The notes under the pieces are model-generated. The model saw only the letters and a list, made by a program, of their open reading frames with translations, was not told the origin of the DNA and did no database searches. From an uncultured Christensenella sp. (GTDB taxonomy: Bacteria; Bacillota; Clostridia; Christensenellales; Borkfalkiaceae), in contig CAJTKX010000001.1 of assembly GCA_910577055.1 (NCBI GenBank), positions 1 to 64,000 on the forward strand: a DNA stretch of 64,000 nucleotides, read 5' to 3'. Shown piece after piece: positions 39,547 through 49,958 of the stretch (positions within the stretch are counted from its first letter, which is position 1; each line of letters starts with the position of its first letter). The translations under genes and the position numbers were made by a program.

Positions 39547-40673
39547 TGATTTATTTAGACAATGCGGCGACGACTAAACCCGATGAAGAGTGTTTAAAAC
39601 GCGCCGAAAAGTATTTACACGGCGAATTTTTCAATCCTTCCGCGCTCTACAAGGGAGGGTATGATTTGCAGTGCGAAATAAGGTCTGCGCGGGAAAATAT
39701 TTTATCATTAATTGCGGATAAAGCTAACTATGAGCTTATCTTCACGTCTTGCGGCACCGAAGCGGACAATACGGCAATATTCGGCGCCGGGAGAAGGGGC
39801 AACGTGGTTACCACTTCGGGCGAACATTCCGCCGTATTTTCGGCTGTTAACGAGTTGAAACAACGCGGAATAGAGGTAAGGTTTGCAAATCTCAACGCTG
39901 ACGGAAGCGTAAACGCGGAGCATCTTTTAAGTCTTATCGATGAGAAAACTTCGCTTGTATCCGTAATTCACGTCAGCAACGAAACGGGCGCAGTTAACGA
40001 TATTGCCGCTATTTCAAAGGCTGTAAAGGCAAAAAATAAGTTTGCTTATTTTCATTCCGACGGAGTGCAAGCCTTTGGGAAGATTCCGTTTATATTAACA
40101 AAGGATATCGATTTTTATTCGATTAGCGCGCACAAAATCGGCGGAGTAAAGGGCTGCGGCGCGCTTATTAAGCGAAAAAATATAGTAATTAAGCCGGTAA
40201 TTTACGGCGGCGGACAAGAAAAAGGTATGCGTAGCGGTACCGAAAACGTATTTGCAATTAAAAATTTTGAGTTTGCTGCGGTTAAGAAATATAAAAAAAT
40301 CAAAGAAAATTACAGTGCAACGCAAATTTTGCACGAATTGTTGTGGGAAAAACTCGATAAAAAACTTTTTACCAAAATTTCGGGCAAAAAATGTTCGCCG
40401 TATATTCTGTGCGTCGGGGCAAGCGGTTTGCGCGGAGAAACAATTCTTCACGAGGCAGACGATAAAGGACTTATAATCGGCACGGGTTCGGCTTGTTCTT
40501 CCAACGAGAAAAACAGATTTTCCCGCACGATACTTGCTTGCGGAGTTGGCGAAAGCCTTGCCGATGGAATTTTAAGGCTTAGCCTTTCGTCCGAAACCAC
40601 AAAGGAAGAGATATTGACCGCGGCGGAAATTCTTAATGAAATAGTTGCAAACAGAAAGGCAATAATGGCGTAA
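39546..40673 (+). CDS. Cysteine desulfurase
   Basis: A PLP-dependent NifS/IscS-type enzyme that removes sulfur from cysteine as a protein-bound persulfide. The 375-residue product begins IYLDNAATTKP and has the PLP lysine in SAHKIGGVKG (Lys197). The active-site cysteine lies in GTGSACSS (Cys317), which follows the IscS-type loop. The next gene is thiI, and this pairing usually means a dedicated sulfur donor for tRNA 4-thiouridine (the NifZ role). The start overlaps the upstream fusion gene as TAATG. Confidence 0.93.
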   Translation: MIYLDNAATTKPDEECLKRAEKYLHGEFFNPSALYKGGYDLQCEIRSARENILSLIADKANYELIFTSCGTEADNTAIFGAGRRGNVVTTSGEHSAVFSAVNELKQRGIEVRFANLNADGSVNAEHLLSLIDEKTSLVSVIHVSNETGAVNDIAAISKAVKAKNKFAYFHSDGVQAFGKIPFILTKDIDFYSISAHKIGGVKGCGALIKRKNIVIKPVIYGGGQEKGMRSGTENVFAIKNFEFAAVKKYKKIKENYSATQILHELLWEKLDKKLFTKISGKKCSPYILCVGASGLRGETILHEADDKGLIIGTGSACSSNEKNRFSRTILACGVGESLADGILRLSLSSETTKEEILTAAEILNEIVANRKAIMA

Positions 40674-40675
40674 TT

Positions 40676-41830
40676 ATGGAAAAAGTAGTTATAGTAAGAT
40701 ATTCGGAATTGCATTTAAAGGGCAAAAACCGCGGTTATTTTGAGCGGGTTTTGATTACGAATATAGAAAAAGCCCTTAAAGGACTTAAACATGAGTTAAA
40801 AAGGCAAAGCGGCAGATACCTTGTCGAAAACTTTGACGAACTTGACGTTGACGATATAGTTTCTCGTCTTAAAAAGGTTTTCGGTATACATTCGCTGTCG
40901 GTGGCTTTAAAGGTCAATTCCGATATAAACGCCATTTTTAAAGCGGCGGAAGAAGTATGCTTTGATTGCGGCAGTTTTAAAGTGGAAACACATAGGGCGG
41001 ACAAAACTTTTCCCTTAAATTCTTTACAAATCAGCGCGGAAATAGGCGGTAGACTTTTAAGCAAGTACAAGGCCCTTTCCGTAAATGTGCACAATCCGCA
41101 GTTTATCGTCAATATCGACGTGCGAGAAAACGGCACGTCGCTTGTATTTAACGAGTTTTTCAAGGGCGCAGGCGGTATGCCCGTAGGCTCTTCTGGTAAG
41201 GGGCTTTTGCTTATTTCTGGCGGAATTGACAGCCCCGTTGCGGGTCATATGATAGCAAAGCGCGGCATGCAGATAAATTGTATACATTTCCATAGCTATC
41301 CTTACACTAATATGCAAGCGCGCGATAAGGTAATCGAGCTTGCCAAAGTTCTTTCTCAGTATACTGGCGGTACTAAACTGAATATAGTGTCGGTGACGCA
41401 TATTCAAGAAGAAATTCATAAAAAGTGCAACGGCGAGTATATGGTTACGCTTTTAAGACGGTTTATGATGAGAATTGCCGAAGCCGTTGCAACAAAGTGC
41501 GGCGCACAGTGCCTAATTACCGGTGAAAGTTTAGGGCAAGTCGCAAGCCAAACAATTGAGGGAATAACTTCGTCAAACAGCGTGGTAAAAAATCTTCCCG
41601 TGCTTAGACCGCTGTGCGGTTTTGATAAAGACGAAATTATCGAGCGCAGCAGAGATATGGGCGCATACGATATTTCGATTCAACCTTTCGAAGATTGCTG
41701 TACGGTATTTCTACCCAAGCACCCCGTTATAAAGCCTTCTATGAAAAGTATCTTGGAAGAGGAAGACAAACTTGAAGTCGAAAAGCTTATCGAAGAAGCA
41801 ATTTCGTCTTTGGAAGTATTAACTTTATAA
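40676..41830 (+). CDS. thiI: tRNA 4-thiouridine synthetase ThiI
   Basis: ThiI activates tRNA uridine-8 with ATP and inserts sulfur. The 384-residue chain has an N-terminal ferredoxin-like/THUMP region (VIVRYSELHLKGKNRGYFER) and the PP-loop SGGIDSP (Ser181-Ser186). The late cysteine motif is DCCTVFLPKHP. The C-terminal rhodanese domain of E. coli ThiI is absent, as in many Gram-positive forms, where the neighbouring desulfurase gives sulfur directly. The end overlaps the convergent PBP gene by six bases. Confidence 0.93.
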   Translation: MEKVVIVRYSELHLKGKNRGYFERVLITNIEKALKGLKHELKRQSGRYLVENFDELDVDDIVSRLKKVFGIHSLSVALKVNSDINAIFKAAEEVCFDCGSFKVETHRADKTFPLNSLQISAEIGGRLLSKYKALSVNVHNPQFIVNIDVRENGTSLVFNEFFKGAGGMPVGSSGKGLLLISGGIDSPVAGHMIAKRGMQINCIHFHSYPYTNMQARDKVIELAKVLSQYTGGTKLNIVSVTHIQEEIHKKCNGEYMVTLLRRFMMRIAEAVATKCGAQCLITGESLGQVASQTIEGITSSNSVVKNLPVLRPLCGFDKDEIIERSRDMGAYDISIQPFEDCCTVFLPKHPVIKPSMKSILEEEDKLEVEKLIEEAISSLEVLTL

Positions 41831-44047
41831 ATCATACCATTCGCCCTTGGCAATATCGGGTATTTTCACTTGGGGCGAAGAGTTATCTTTATTTACATTT
41901 ACGGGCGGCAAGGAAATTTCCTTGCCGTAAATTTTATTTTCTCCGTCAAAATAGTACGGAGTAACGGTGTATTCGTAATATCCCTCGCTTGGCGCGTCGG
42001 TTATGCAATTTTGCCATTTACCGTCAAAAACCACCTCAAAACGCCCGTTAAAGTAGCGTTTTACAATATATGCATAGTACTTTGTCTGACATAGCCGTAT
42101 ATTAACCTCGCCATTTTTAACTGAAATTGTAGGCGTTGCTATGGCGGGCGATGAGAATTTCGTGCTGACCTCTTTCGGTTCGTTTCCGCATAAAACCTTA
42201 ACTTCCAAAACGTTCAATTTTGGCGAAAGGCTGTCGGCAATATTTATTTTGTTGTCTTTATAATAGTCCTCGGCATCGATTTTAACGGTGGAGGTACCGC
42301 TTGTCGTATCTAGCTTTTGCGGGGTGTGCTCGGCGTAAAGCTCACTTAAAATTTCGCTTACTATACCGCAACAGTCGCCGCCGCTCGTAATATTCAGTCG
42401 TTTGTTGTCTTTATCGCCCAACCAAACGCCTATACAGTGTTCGGATGTGTAGCTTATTGCATACGCGTCCGTATTGCCGTCGGAGTTCCCGCAAGTTCCC
42501 GTTTTGGTTGCTATATCGTACTTGAAAGCTGCAAGTCTTTGTGCTGTTCCGCTTTTAGAGGTTGCAATCAGCATTTCATTCATTAACGAGCAAGTTCCCG
42601 CAGAAAATACGGGGCTTTTATTTTCTTCCGCTCTATAAAGCGTTTTCCCGTCCTTTGAAATTATTTCTTGAATAAAGCGCGAGGGGGCGTAAGTGCCGCC
42701 GCGTTGAAAAACCGAATATCTGTCTGCAATTTCTTTAAGACTCAAACCGTATTTCATGCCGCCGAGAGCAAGCGATAAATTCTTCTCGTCATCGTCAAGC
42801 GAAATATTCATTCGGGTCAAGTATTTTTCGGCTTTTTCTATCGTCAAAGAATTAAGTGTTTTTACTGCCGGAACGTTGTAGCTGTATTTTAAACTGTCCG
42901 TAACCGTAACGTAGCCGTGATATTTTTTATCGTAATTTTCGGGAGAATAACCGCCGAAATCAACCTTTTCGTCAAGAATTTTAGTAAAGGGACTTACAAG
43001 CCGTTCTTCTATGGCGGGCGCATAAACAAGCGTAGGTTTTATCGTTGACCCCGGCTGCCGTTTTGCATCCCCGATAGTGGACTTGTATGCGTTTACGCCG
43101 CCGTTTTGCGACGTTATAATTACGGCGTTGTCGGTGTCGGAATGCGTTTCTTCGATAAAACTTTGCAAATTCGGGTTCAAATAAGTTTTGATTTTGCACC
43201 CGCCCGCAAGGTCATAGACGTTCAAATCAAGCGTTTCAAGCTCGTCAAAAACGCCGTTTATATACGAAGAGTTTTTCTCTCCGTTCAGCTTTTGTACTGC
43301 GTTTAACGGGGTTTCAACCGCATTTTGATATTCGTTTTGGTCGATAAAACCGCATTCGAGCATCGATTTTAATACGGTATTTCGCTTTTGAAGGCTCTTT
43401 TCGGGATTTTTAAAGGGCGAATAGTTATTCGGCGAAGTCAATAGCCCCACCAATGTCGCACTTTCCGTCAAAGACAGCTCCTCAGCTTTTTTATCAAAGT
43501 AAAATTCCGCCGCGCTCTGCAAACCGTAGCAATTGTGCCCGAAATAAATCGTATTAAGATACATTTCAAGAATTTCGTTTTTTGAGTATGCCCTTTCAAG
43601 CTGTTTGGTAAGTCGAATTTCATTCAGCTTTCTTTTAATCGTTTTATCGTTTGAAAGGTGCGTATTTTTTATAAGCTGTTGGCTGATAGTCGAAGCGCCC
43701 TCTTTAAAGGAACGGGAAACGATATTTTTATAAAGCGCTTTAAGCATACGCTTATAATTCAATCCGTTATGAGAGTAGAATGTTCTGTCCTCGCTTGCAA
43801 TAAATGCGTTTAAGGTGTCGTCTGAAAGGTTCTCGATTTCCACGCTTTTGTGTTTATTTGCAGTGGAGGCGCTTACAATTTCGTTTCCTTCCTCGTCGCA
43901 AATGATAATGCTTTGATTTGGGCGAATAAGCTTATTTTCGTCCAATTTTGCGTCCTTTGTGATAATTAAATAAGTCATAAGCAGCGCCGATGCGACCACA
44001 GCAAGGCTTAAAAATATAATCAGCGTAACTTTTAAAAATTTTGTCAT
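41825..44047 (-). CDS. Class A penicillin-binding protein (PBP1A type)
   Basis: This bifunctional enzyme polymerises and cross-links peptidoglycan. The 740-residue protein has one N-terminal membrane helix (about residues 7-28). The glycosyltransferase domain follows, with EDRTFYSHNG, GASTISQQLIKN, KLNEIRLTKQLER and LEMYLNTIYFG, then the transpeptidase domain with RQPGSTIKPT (SxxK), SYNVP (SxN) and TKTGTCGNSDGNTDA (KTG). A fibronectin-like C-terminal segment of about 130 residues follows. The ATG at 44047 has no clear ribosome binding site; a TATAAA lies 11 bases upstream on its strand. It is divergent from miaB. A near copy of the palindromic repeat occurs inside the coding sequence at 42076-42096. 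Confidence 0.92.
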   Translation of the reverse strand: MTKFLKVTLIIFLSLAVVASALLMTYLIITKDAKLDENKLIRPNQSIIICDEEGNEIVSASTANKHKSVEIENLSDDTLNAFIASEDRTFYSHNGLNYKRMLKALYKNIVSRSFKEGASTISQQLIKNTHLSNDKTIKRKLNEIRLTKQLERAYSKNEILEMYLNTIYFGHNCYGLQSAAEFYFDKKAEELSLTESATLVGLLTSPNNYSPFKNPEKSLQKRNTVLKSMLECGFIDQNEYQNAVETPLNAVQKLNGEKNSSYINGVFDELETLDLNVYDLAGGCKIKTYLNPNLQSFIEETHSDTDNAVIITSQNGGVNAYKSTIGDAKRQPGSTIKPTLVYAPAIEERLVSPFTKILDEKVDFGGYSPENYDKKYHGYVTVTDSLKYSYNVPAVKTLNSLTIEKAEKYLTRMNISLDDDEKNLSLALGGMKYGLSLKEIADRYSVFQRGGTYAPSRFIQEIISKDGKTLYRAEENKSPVFSAGTCSLMNEMLIATSKSGTAQRLAAFKYDIATKTGTCGNSDGNTDAYAISYTSEHCIGVWLGDKDNKRLNITSGGDCCGIVSEILSELYAEHTPQKLDTTSGTSTVKIDAEDYYKDNKINIADSLSPKLNVLEVKVLCGNEPKEVSTKFSSPAIATPTISVKNGEVNIRLCQTKYYAYIVKRYFNGRFEVVFDGKWQNCITDAPSEGYYEYTVTPYYFDGENKIYGKEISLPPVNVNKDNSSPQVKIPDIAKGEWYDL

Positions 44048-44090
44048 CGCAATTAGTATTTATAAAATTAATAAATTGTTGCGTTTTTTA

Positions 44091-44119
44091 TTGAAAAATT
44101 TACTTAAAAATTATATAAT
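44091..44119 (+). promoter_or_regulatory. Promoter of miaB, probably leaderless
   Basis: TTGAAA (44091-44096), 17-base spacer, TATAAT (44114-44119). The miaB ATG begins at 44130, so the message would have about four untranslated bases and no ribosome binding site. Confidence 0.7.
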
Positions 44120-44129
44120 CAGTGTATAT

Positions 44130-45443
44130 ATGACAAAGTTTTATCACATAACGACGTACGGCTGTCAGATGAACGTACACGAATCGGAAAAAATAGCGGG
44201 CATTCTGTCCGAATTAGGCTACGAAAGCTGTCAAAACATCGAAGACGCGGATATTGCGGTTTTCAACACTTGCTGTATTCGTGAAAACGCCGAAAATCAC
44301 GCATTCGGCAATATCGGTATGCTTAAAAAGCTGAAAAGAAACAAAAAAGACATGATAATCGCCGTAGGCGGCTGTCTTACCCAACAGATAGGCAAAGCCG
44401 ACGTCTTGCATGAAAAGTTTCCTTACGTCGATATAATTTTCGGTACACACAACCTAAATAAACTTAAAGATTTTATCTTGAAGAAGCAAAAGCAGAAGAA
44501 GGCGGTAATTGAGGTTGAGGAAAGCGAGGGCGCGATTTGCGAGGACGAAAAGCCTTTACGGACAAGCTATCCCAACGCGTGGATAAACATAACTTACGGC
44601 TGTAATAATTTTTGCAGTTATTGCATAGTTCCCTACGTTCGCGGAAGAGAGAGAAGTCGTCGCTCCGAAAACATCATTAAAGAAGCCGAACAGATTATAT
44701 CCAAGGGATATAAAGAAATAACTTTACTCGGTCAAAACGTAAATTCATACGCCAACGGTACTGACGATATCTCTTTCCCCGAGCTTTTAAGGCGCGTTGC
44801 CGCAATTGACGGAAAATTCAGACTGCGGTTTATGACGAGCCACCCGAAAGATTTTTCAGAGGAGCTTGCAAAAGCCATTGCCGAAAACCCGAAAATCTGC
44901 CACTCCGTGCATTTGCCCGTGCAGAGCGGTTCGAACGCCGTTTTAAAAGCAATGAATAGGAAATACACGGTTGAGGATTACCTCAAAAAAGTGGAAATTT
45001 TAAAAAGATACGTTCCCGACTGTACGCTTACAACCGACTTGATTGTGGGCTTTCCAAACGAAACGGACGAGGACTTCGAAGATACTTTACGCTTTGTTGA
45101 AAAGGTGGGTTATTCTTCGGCGTTTACCTACGTTTATTCAAAAAGAGAGGGCACCGTCGCCGCAAAAATGGACGGGCAGATACCCGAGGAAATATCAAAA
45201 TCGCGCATTATGCGGCTTATCGAGCTTGTTAATTCGCAAACGCGCAGCCAATCGACGCATTATGTAGGTAAAACCGTCGAAATACTTTGCGAAGATTTCG
45301 ATAAAAAGAAGGGGCTTTACCAAGGCAGAGACGAATACGGCAGAATGGCGTATTTCGCTTGCGAAAAGAACGCGATAGGCGAGTTTGTGACTTTAAAAAT
45401 CAAAGAAGCAAACGGTATTTCTCTTTACGGAGAAATTATTTAA
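44130..45443 (+). CDS. miaB: tRNA-2-methylthio-N6-isopentenyladenosine synthase
   Basis: MiaB is a radical-SAM methylthiotransferase that modifies i6A37 of tRNAs. The 437-residue product starts MTKFYHITTYGCQMN (first cluster cysteine Cys12). It continues with NTCCIRENA and GGCLTQQ, has the radical-SAM motif GCNNFCSYC (Cys158, 162, 165) and ends with a TRAM domain. The YGCQMN motif separates it from RimO at 22071. The ATG at 44130 was chosen because the family starts here; upstream in-frame starts would extend into the promoter. miaA, which makes its substrate, lies in the same operon. Confidence 0.94.
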   Translation: MTKFYHITTYGCQMNVHESEKIAGILSELGYESCQNIEDADIAVFNTCCIRENAENHAFGNIGMLKKLKRNKKDMIIAVGGCLTQQIGKADVLHEKFPYVDIIFGTHNLNKLKDFILKKQKQKKAVIEVEESEGAICEDEKPLRTSYPNAWINITYGCNNFCSYCIVPYVRGRERSRRSENIIKEAEQIISKGYKEITLLGQNVNSYANGTDDISFPELLRRVAAIDGKFRLRFMTSHPKDFSEELAKAIAENPKICHSVHLPVQSGSNAVLKAMNRKYTVEDYLKKVEILKRYVPDCTLTTDLIVGFPNETDEDFEDTLRFVEKVGYSSAFTYVYSKREGTVAAKMDGQIPEEISKSRIMRLIELVNSQTRSQSTHYVGKTVEILCEDFDKKKGLYQGRDEYGRMAYFACEKNAIGEFVTLKIKEANGISLYGEII

Positions 45444-45459
45444 CGACAAAGGAAGAAAA

Positions 45460-48027
45460 ATGGCACTTTCAAAGATGATGCAGCACTACTTGACCGTAAA
45501 GGAAAAGTACCCCGACTGCTTGATATTTTACAGATTAGGCGACTTTTACGAGATGTTTTTCGACGATGCGGTAAAGGCTTCGGAAATTCTCGATTTGACG
45601 CTTACGGGCAGAGATTGCGGGCTTGAAAAGCGCGCGCCTATGTGCGGCGTTCCTTATCACGCGGTAGAAGCGTACATAACAAAGCTTGTGCAAAGCGGAG
45701 AAAAGGTTGCCATTTGCGAGCAGCTTGAAGACGCGTCCCAAGCAAAGGGAATGGTCGCACGCGACGTTGTGCGTGTGGTAACTGCGGGTACGCTTTCAAG
45801 CGACAGCTTAAACGAAAAGACCAACAATTTTATCTGTTGCGCCTATAAAGAGGGAAACGTTGCGGCGATTTCTTGGGCGGACATAACTACGGGCGAGTTG
45901 ACGGCAACGGAATTTTACGGCGCAGATTGCGTGAAAAAGTGCGTTGCGCAGATGATTGTTTTGGACGTTAAAGAGATAATTGCAAATGACGAAATGCTTT
46001 TTGCCGTCAAAGATTTACCCGAAATAGCAAGGGGCGTAATTCCCCGTTTTTCAAGCTATCCCGAGTGGGCGTTCGGTGCGTCTGCGGCCGAACGGACGCT
46101 TTTAGAGCAGTTTAAGGCAAAAACCCTTAACGCGTATTCCATAGCGGGCAAAAAGGCTGCAATTGCTGCGACGGGCGCGCTTTTGGAGTATTTAAAGGAC
46201 ACCCAAAAACACGCGCTTAAAAATATCACGGGCATAAAGTTTGTTCTGAACGAAAAGTTTATGCAGCTTGACCCGACGGCGCTGCGCAATCTTGAAATTG
46301 TTAAAACCCTAAACGAGGGCGGCAAATACGGCTCGCTTTTATGGATTTTAGACAAAACAAAGACCTCGATGGGAGCACGGCTTTTAAACGGCAGCATAAT
46401 ATATCCTTTCTGCGAAAAAGAAGAAATCGATTATCGGCTTGACGGCGTGCAAGAGCTGTTCGATGCGTCCGTGGCAAGGCTTTCCTTAGTGGATTTACTG
46501 AAAGAAATCAAGGATATAGAAAGAATTGCGGGCAAAATTGCAAACGGCACTGTTATGCCCAAGGACTGCCTTGCTCTTGCGAATTCGCTTAACGTTATTC
46601 CCAACGTAAAATTCACTCTTTCGGGGTTCGGTTCCCGAATTTTAAAGGATATTTCAGAGGGACTTATAGACCTTTCTTCGCTTGCAAAACTTCTTGACGG
46701 CGCAATTGCAGAGCCGTCCCCGACGGGCAGTTCCAAAGATATAAGGTACATTAAAAAGGGTTATAACGCGCGCCTAGATGAGTTAAGAAATATCGTCGAG
46801 AACGGCTCGGGCTTAATTGGGCAAATGGAAGTAAGAGAGCGCGAAAATACGGGCATAAAGAATTTAAGAATAAGCTATAACCGCGTTTTCGGCTATTACA
46901 TAGAAGTTACCAAGTCGTTTATAGATAAAGTACCTTTGAACTATCAGCGCAGACAGACCCTTGCGAATGCCGAGCGCTTCACTACCGACGAGTTGAAAGA
47001 GCTTGAAGAGAAAATTCTTACTTGCGGCGAGTTGGTTACCAAGCTTGAAAACGAGCTTTACGACCAAATTAAATCCGTACTGACCGAATATATCGAACAA
47101 ATTAAGGGCGTTTCGGGCAAAATCGCGCTATTGGATTTGTTGGTTTCTTTTGCCGAGGTTGCAAAAGCAAACAAATTCGTTCGCCCCGAAATAGTCGAAA
47201 GCAGTAAGCCCCTAGTTATAAAAGAGGGTAGACACCCCGTCGTTGAGGTTATTTCCAAGGATAAATTTATTCCCAACGATACGCTGTTGGACGGCGGCGA
47301 AAATAGGACTATGATAATAACGGGTCCCAATATGGCGGGCAAAAGTACATATATGCGCCAAACCGCGATAATAACGATTATGGCGCATTTGGGCAGCTTT
47401 GTGCCCGCAAAGTCGGCTCAAATTCCGCTTACCGATAGGGTTTTCACCCGTGTGGGCGCAAGCGATAACCTAATTTCCGACCAAAGCACTTTTATGGTTG
47501 AGATGATAGAGGTTGCCTCGATTATTCAAAACGCAACTAAAAACAGTCTGTTAATTCTTGACGAAGTGGGTAGGGGTACGTCTACTTACGACGGGCTTAG
47601 CATTGCATGGGCGGTTATAGAGTACTTGACCGAAAATATCGGCGCACACACTATGTTTGCGACGCACTATCACGAGCTGACCGAGCTTGAAAACAGTATA
47701 GAAGGCATAAAAAACTATAAAATCGCCGTAAAGGAAATTAACGGCACAGTCGTATTCTTGCGTAAAATTATGCGCGGCGGAGCTAACAGAAGTTTCGGTA
47801 TAGAGGTAGCGTCGCTTGCCGGAGTTCCTTCGCAAGTAACGGATAGGGCGAAACAGATATTAAAGCTTGTCGAAAGCGGCGAGAAAAAGCGCGTTGAAGA
47901 AATTAAAGAAACCACGGAAGAGCTTTCTGAAATCGAAAAAATATTATCGGAAGTAGATATGAACAATTTATCGCCTATGCAAGCGTTTTTGCTTGTGGGC
48001 GACCTTGTTGATAAGGTGAAAAAATGA
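45460..48027 (+). CDS. mutS: DNA mismatch repair protein MutS
   Basis: MutS recognises mismatches and small loops. The 855-residue chain has the mismatch-binding domain at the N terminus (FYRLGDFYEMFFDDA, with the Phe-x-Glu type motif), connector, lever and clamp domains. The ATPase has Walker A GPNMAGKST (Gly622-Lys628), Walker B LLILDEVGRGTSTYDG and THYHELTEL. The start follows AAAGGAAGA. It overlaps mutL through ATGA. Confidence 0.97.
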   Translation: MALSKMMQHYLTVKEKYPDCLIFYRLGDFYEMFFDDAVKASEILDLTLTGRDCGLEKRAPMCGVPYHAVEAYITKLVQSGEKVAICEQLEDASQAKGMVARDVVRVVTAGTLSSDSLNEKTNNFICCAYKEGNVAAISWADITTGELTATEFYGADCVKKCVAQMIVLDVKEIIANDEMLFAVKDLPEIARGVIPRFSSYPEWAFGASAAERTLLEQFKAKTLNAYSIAGKKAAIAATGALLEYLKDTQKHALKNITGIKFVLNEKFMQLDPTALRNLEIVKTLNEGGKYGSLLWILDKTKTSMGARLLNGSIIYPFCEKEEIDYRLDGVQELFDASVARLSLVDLLKEIKDIERIAGKIANGTVMPKDCLALANSLNVIPNVKFTLSGFGSRILKDISEGLIDLSSLAKLLDGAIAEPSPTGSSKDIRYIKKGYNARLDELRNIVENGSGLIGQMEVRERENTGIKNLRISYNRVFGYYIEVTKSFIDKVPLNYQRRQTLANAERFTTDELKELEEKILTCGELVTKLENELYDQIKSVLTEYIEQIKGVSGKIALLDLLVSFAEVAKANKFVRPEIVESSKPLVIKEGRHPVVEVISKDKFIPNDTLLDGGENRTMIITGPNMAGKSTYMRQTAIITIMAHLGSFVPAKSAQIPLTDRVFTRVGASDNLISDQSTFMVEMIEVASIIQNATKNSLLILDEVGRGTSTYDGLSIAWAVIEYLTENIGAHTMFATHYHELTELENSIEGIKNYKIAVKEINGTVVFLRKIMRGGANRSFGIEVASLAGVPSQVTDRAKQILKLVESGEKKRVEEIKETTEELSEIEKILSEVDMNNLSPMQAFLLVGDLVDKVKK

Positions 48028-49958
48028 GTAAAATTAACATTTTATCACAAACGGTATACAACCGTATTGCTGCGGGCGAGGTCGTTGACAGACCTTATTC
48101 CGCAGTAAAGGAGCTTGTAGAGAACAGTCTTGATGCGGGCGCTACCGAGATTGAAATTTATATCGAAAAGGGCGGAAAGCAGCTTATAAAAGTCGTGGAT
48201 AACGGCTCGGGCATAGAGCGCGACGACTTAAAGGCGGCTTTTCTTCCGCACGCAACAAGTAAAATCGCGAGTGTGGAGGATTTGGACAATATTGTGACGC
48301 TCGGGTTTAGGGGTGAAGCTCTTGCAAGTATTTCTTCGGTTGCAAAGGTTGAAATAGTTTCGGTAACAAAAGGCAACCCCGCTTATAAAATTTCTTGCGA
48401 CGGCGGTAAAATAGGCGAAATTCTTCCCGCTGCGCTTGAAAAAGGTACGCATATTACGGTAAATAACCTATTTTTTAATACGCCGGTGCGGGCAAAATTT
48501 TTAAAGGATGACAAAAAGGAAGAAACTGACGTCACCAATTTCATAACGCGTTATATTTTAAGTAAGCCTTCGGTTTCCTTCAAATATTTCGTAGAAGGCA
48601 AGCTTATTTTACAGTCATTCGGCGGCGGCCTTGACGAGGCGGTTGCGCAAGTTTACGGTGCAAAGGTTTTGGCGCAGTGCTTTAAAATCGACGCGGAAAA
48701 GAACAGTGTAAGACTTCACGGCTTTATCGGCAACCAAAACTTCTTCAAGTCCAATAAAACTTATCAAAGCGTATTTTTAAATGGCAGATATATCGTCAAC
48801 AATACTATTGCAACCGCAATAAACCAAGCCTATGCAAGTTATATGATGAAACGGCAATTCCCGTTTTACGTTTTAAATGTGGACGTGCCGTCCGATATTG
48901 TGGATGTAAACGTACACCCCAGCAAGGCGGACGTGAGATTTATCGACAATAAAACTATTTTCGGTGCAGTGTATTCAATAGTTTCTTCGGTGCTTGACGG
49001 CACTGCGCGAGCGGCGGATTTCGTGCTTAATGAAACGCGTTTGCCCGAAATTCGCTCAAAAATCGACGGGAAAGAGGGTGAAAACAAGGTATATACAGAG
49101 CGAACGCCTACTGCACAGCCCGCCGATTTAGCGCAGCTTTTGAAAAAATACGACAAATCGAGTACTGTTGCCGAGGATATGAAAGCCGCGGGCATCGAAC
49201 TTAAACCGCATTTCGACCCGTTAAATGATATGCCGCTTTCCGAAATTATCCCCAAGCAAAAAGCAACAACAATGTGTGTTTCCGACGATACGATGCCACC
49301 GAGCCTTAGCGGCAATATTGCCGCATACGAGGTCGAAAGCCGGTTATTCAATAAAAAACAACAAAAGCAGCAGAAAATCGAATATTCTTCGTGCAAATAT
49401 AAGGGGAATCTTTTCAATACTTATTTAATATATGAGGTGGCTGACACCGTATATATGATTGACCAACACGCGGCGCACGAGCGGCTGATTTATGACAGAC
49501 TGCGCGAAAAACTTGCTAAGAGGGAGGTTATAACGCAAGCGTTGCTTGTGCCGTATATTTTTACGGTAAACTCCGCCGAAGCGCGTTTTTTAGAAGAAAA
49601 GCAAGCGGTTTTAAGAACAATGGGCTTTGGAATTGCTCCGTTCGGGTTTGAATCGTTCCGAATTGACGAATTGCCCGTTGATTTGCAAGATATTAATTTA
49701 AAAGAATTTTTCGACGATATTCTTGCGGAAGTGGACGGACTTAAAGAAATAAAACTTGAAGACGTTTTAAAAGATAAAATCGCAATGACGGCTTGCAAAC
49801 ACGCGATAAAGGGCGGAATGCAGCTTACTGACGGAGAAGTAGACGCGCTTTTTAAACTTCTTGACGGCAATATGGGCTTAAAATGCCCGCACGGCAGACC
49901 CGTTTGTGTTACTTTAACGAAAAAAGATATCGAGAAAATGTTTAAAAGGATAGTGTAA
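48024..49958 (+). CDS. mutL: DNA mismatch repair protein MutL
   Basis: MutL couples mismatch recognition to strand removal. The 644-residue product has the GHKL ATPase motifs ELVENSLDAGATEI, DNGSGIERDD and TLGFRGEAL. Its C-terminal domain carries DQHAAHERLIYDRL and LKCPHGRPV, the nicking endonuclease motifs found in organisms without MutH; the last acidic residue of the first motif is Asp instead of Glu. The start overlaps the mutS stop and the end overlaps miaA as TAATG. Confidence 0.96.
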   Translation: MSKINILSQTVYNRIAAGEVVDRPYSAVKELVENSLDAGATEIEIYIEKGGKQLIKVVDNGSGIERDDLKAAFLPHATSKIASVEDLDNIVTLGFRGEALASISSVAKVEIVSVTKGNPAYKISCDGGKIGEILPAALEKGTHITVNNLFFNTPVRAKFLKDDKKEETDVTNFITRYILSKPSVSFKYFVEGKLILQSFGGGLDEAVAQVYGAKVLAQCFKIDAEKNSVRLHGFIGNQNFFKSNKTYQSVFLNGRYIVNNTIATAINQAYASYMMKRQFPFYVLNVDVPSDIVDVNVHPSKADVRFIDNKTIFGAVYSIVSSVLDGTARAADFVLNETRLPEIRSKIDGKEGENKVYTERTPTAQPADLAQLLKKYDKSSTVAEDMKAAGIELKPHFDPLNDMPLSEIIPKQKATTMCVSDDTMPPSLSGNIAAYEVESRLFNKKQQKQQKIEYSSCKYKGNLFNTYLIYEVADTVYMIDQHAAHERLIYDRLREKLAKREVITQALLVPYIFTVNSAEARFLEEKQAVLRTMGFGIAPFGFESFRIDELPVDLQDINLKEFFDDILAEVDGLKEIKLEDVLKDKIAMTACKHAIKGGMQLTDGEVDALFKLLDGNMGLKCPHGRPVCVTLTKKDIEKMFKRIV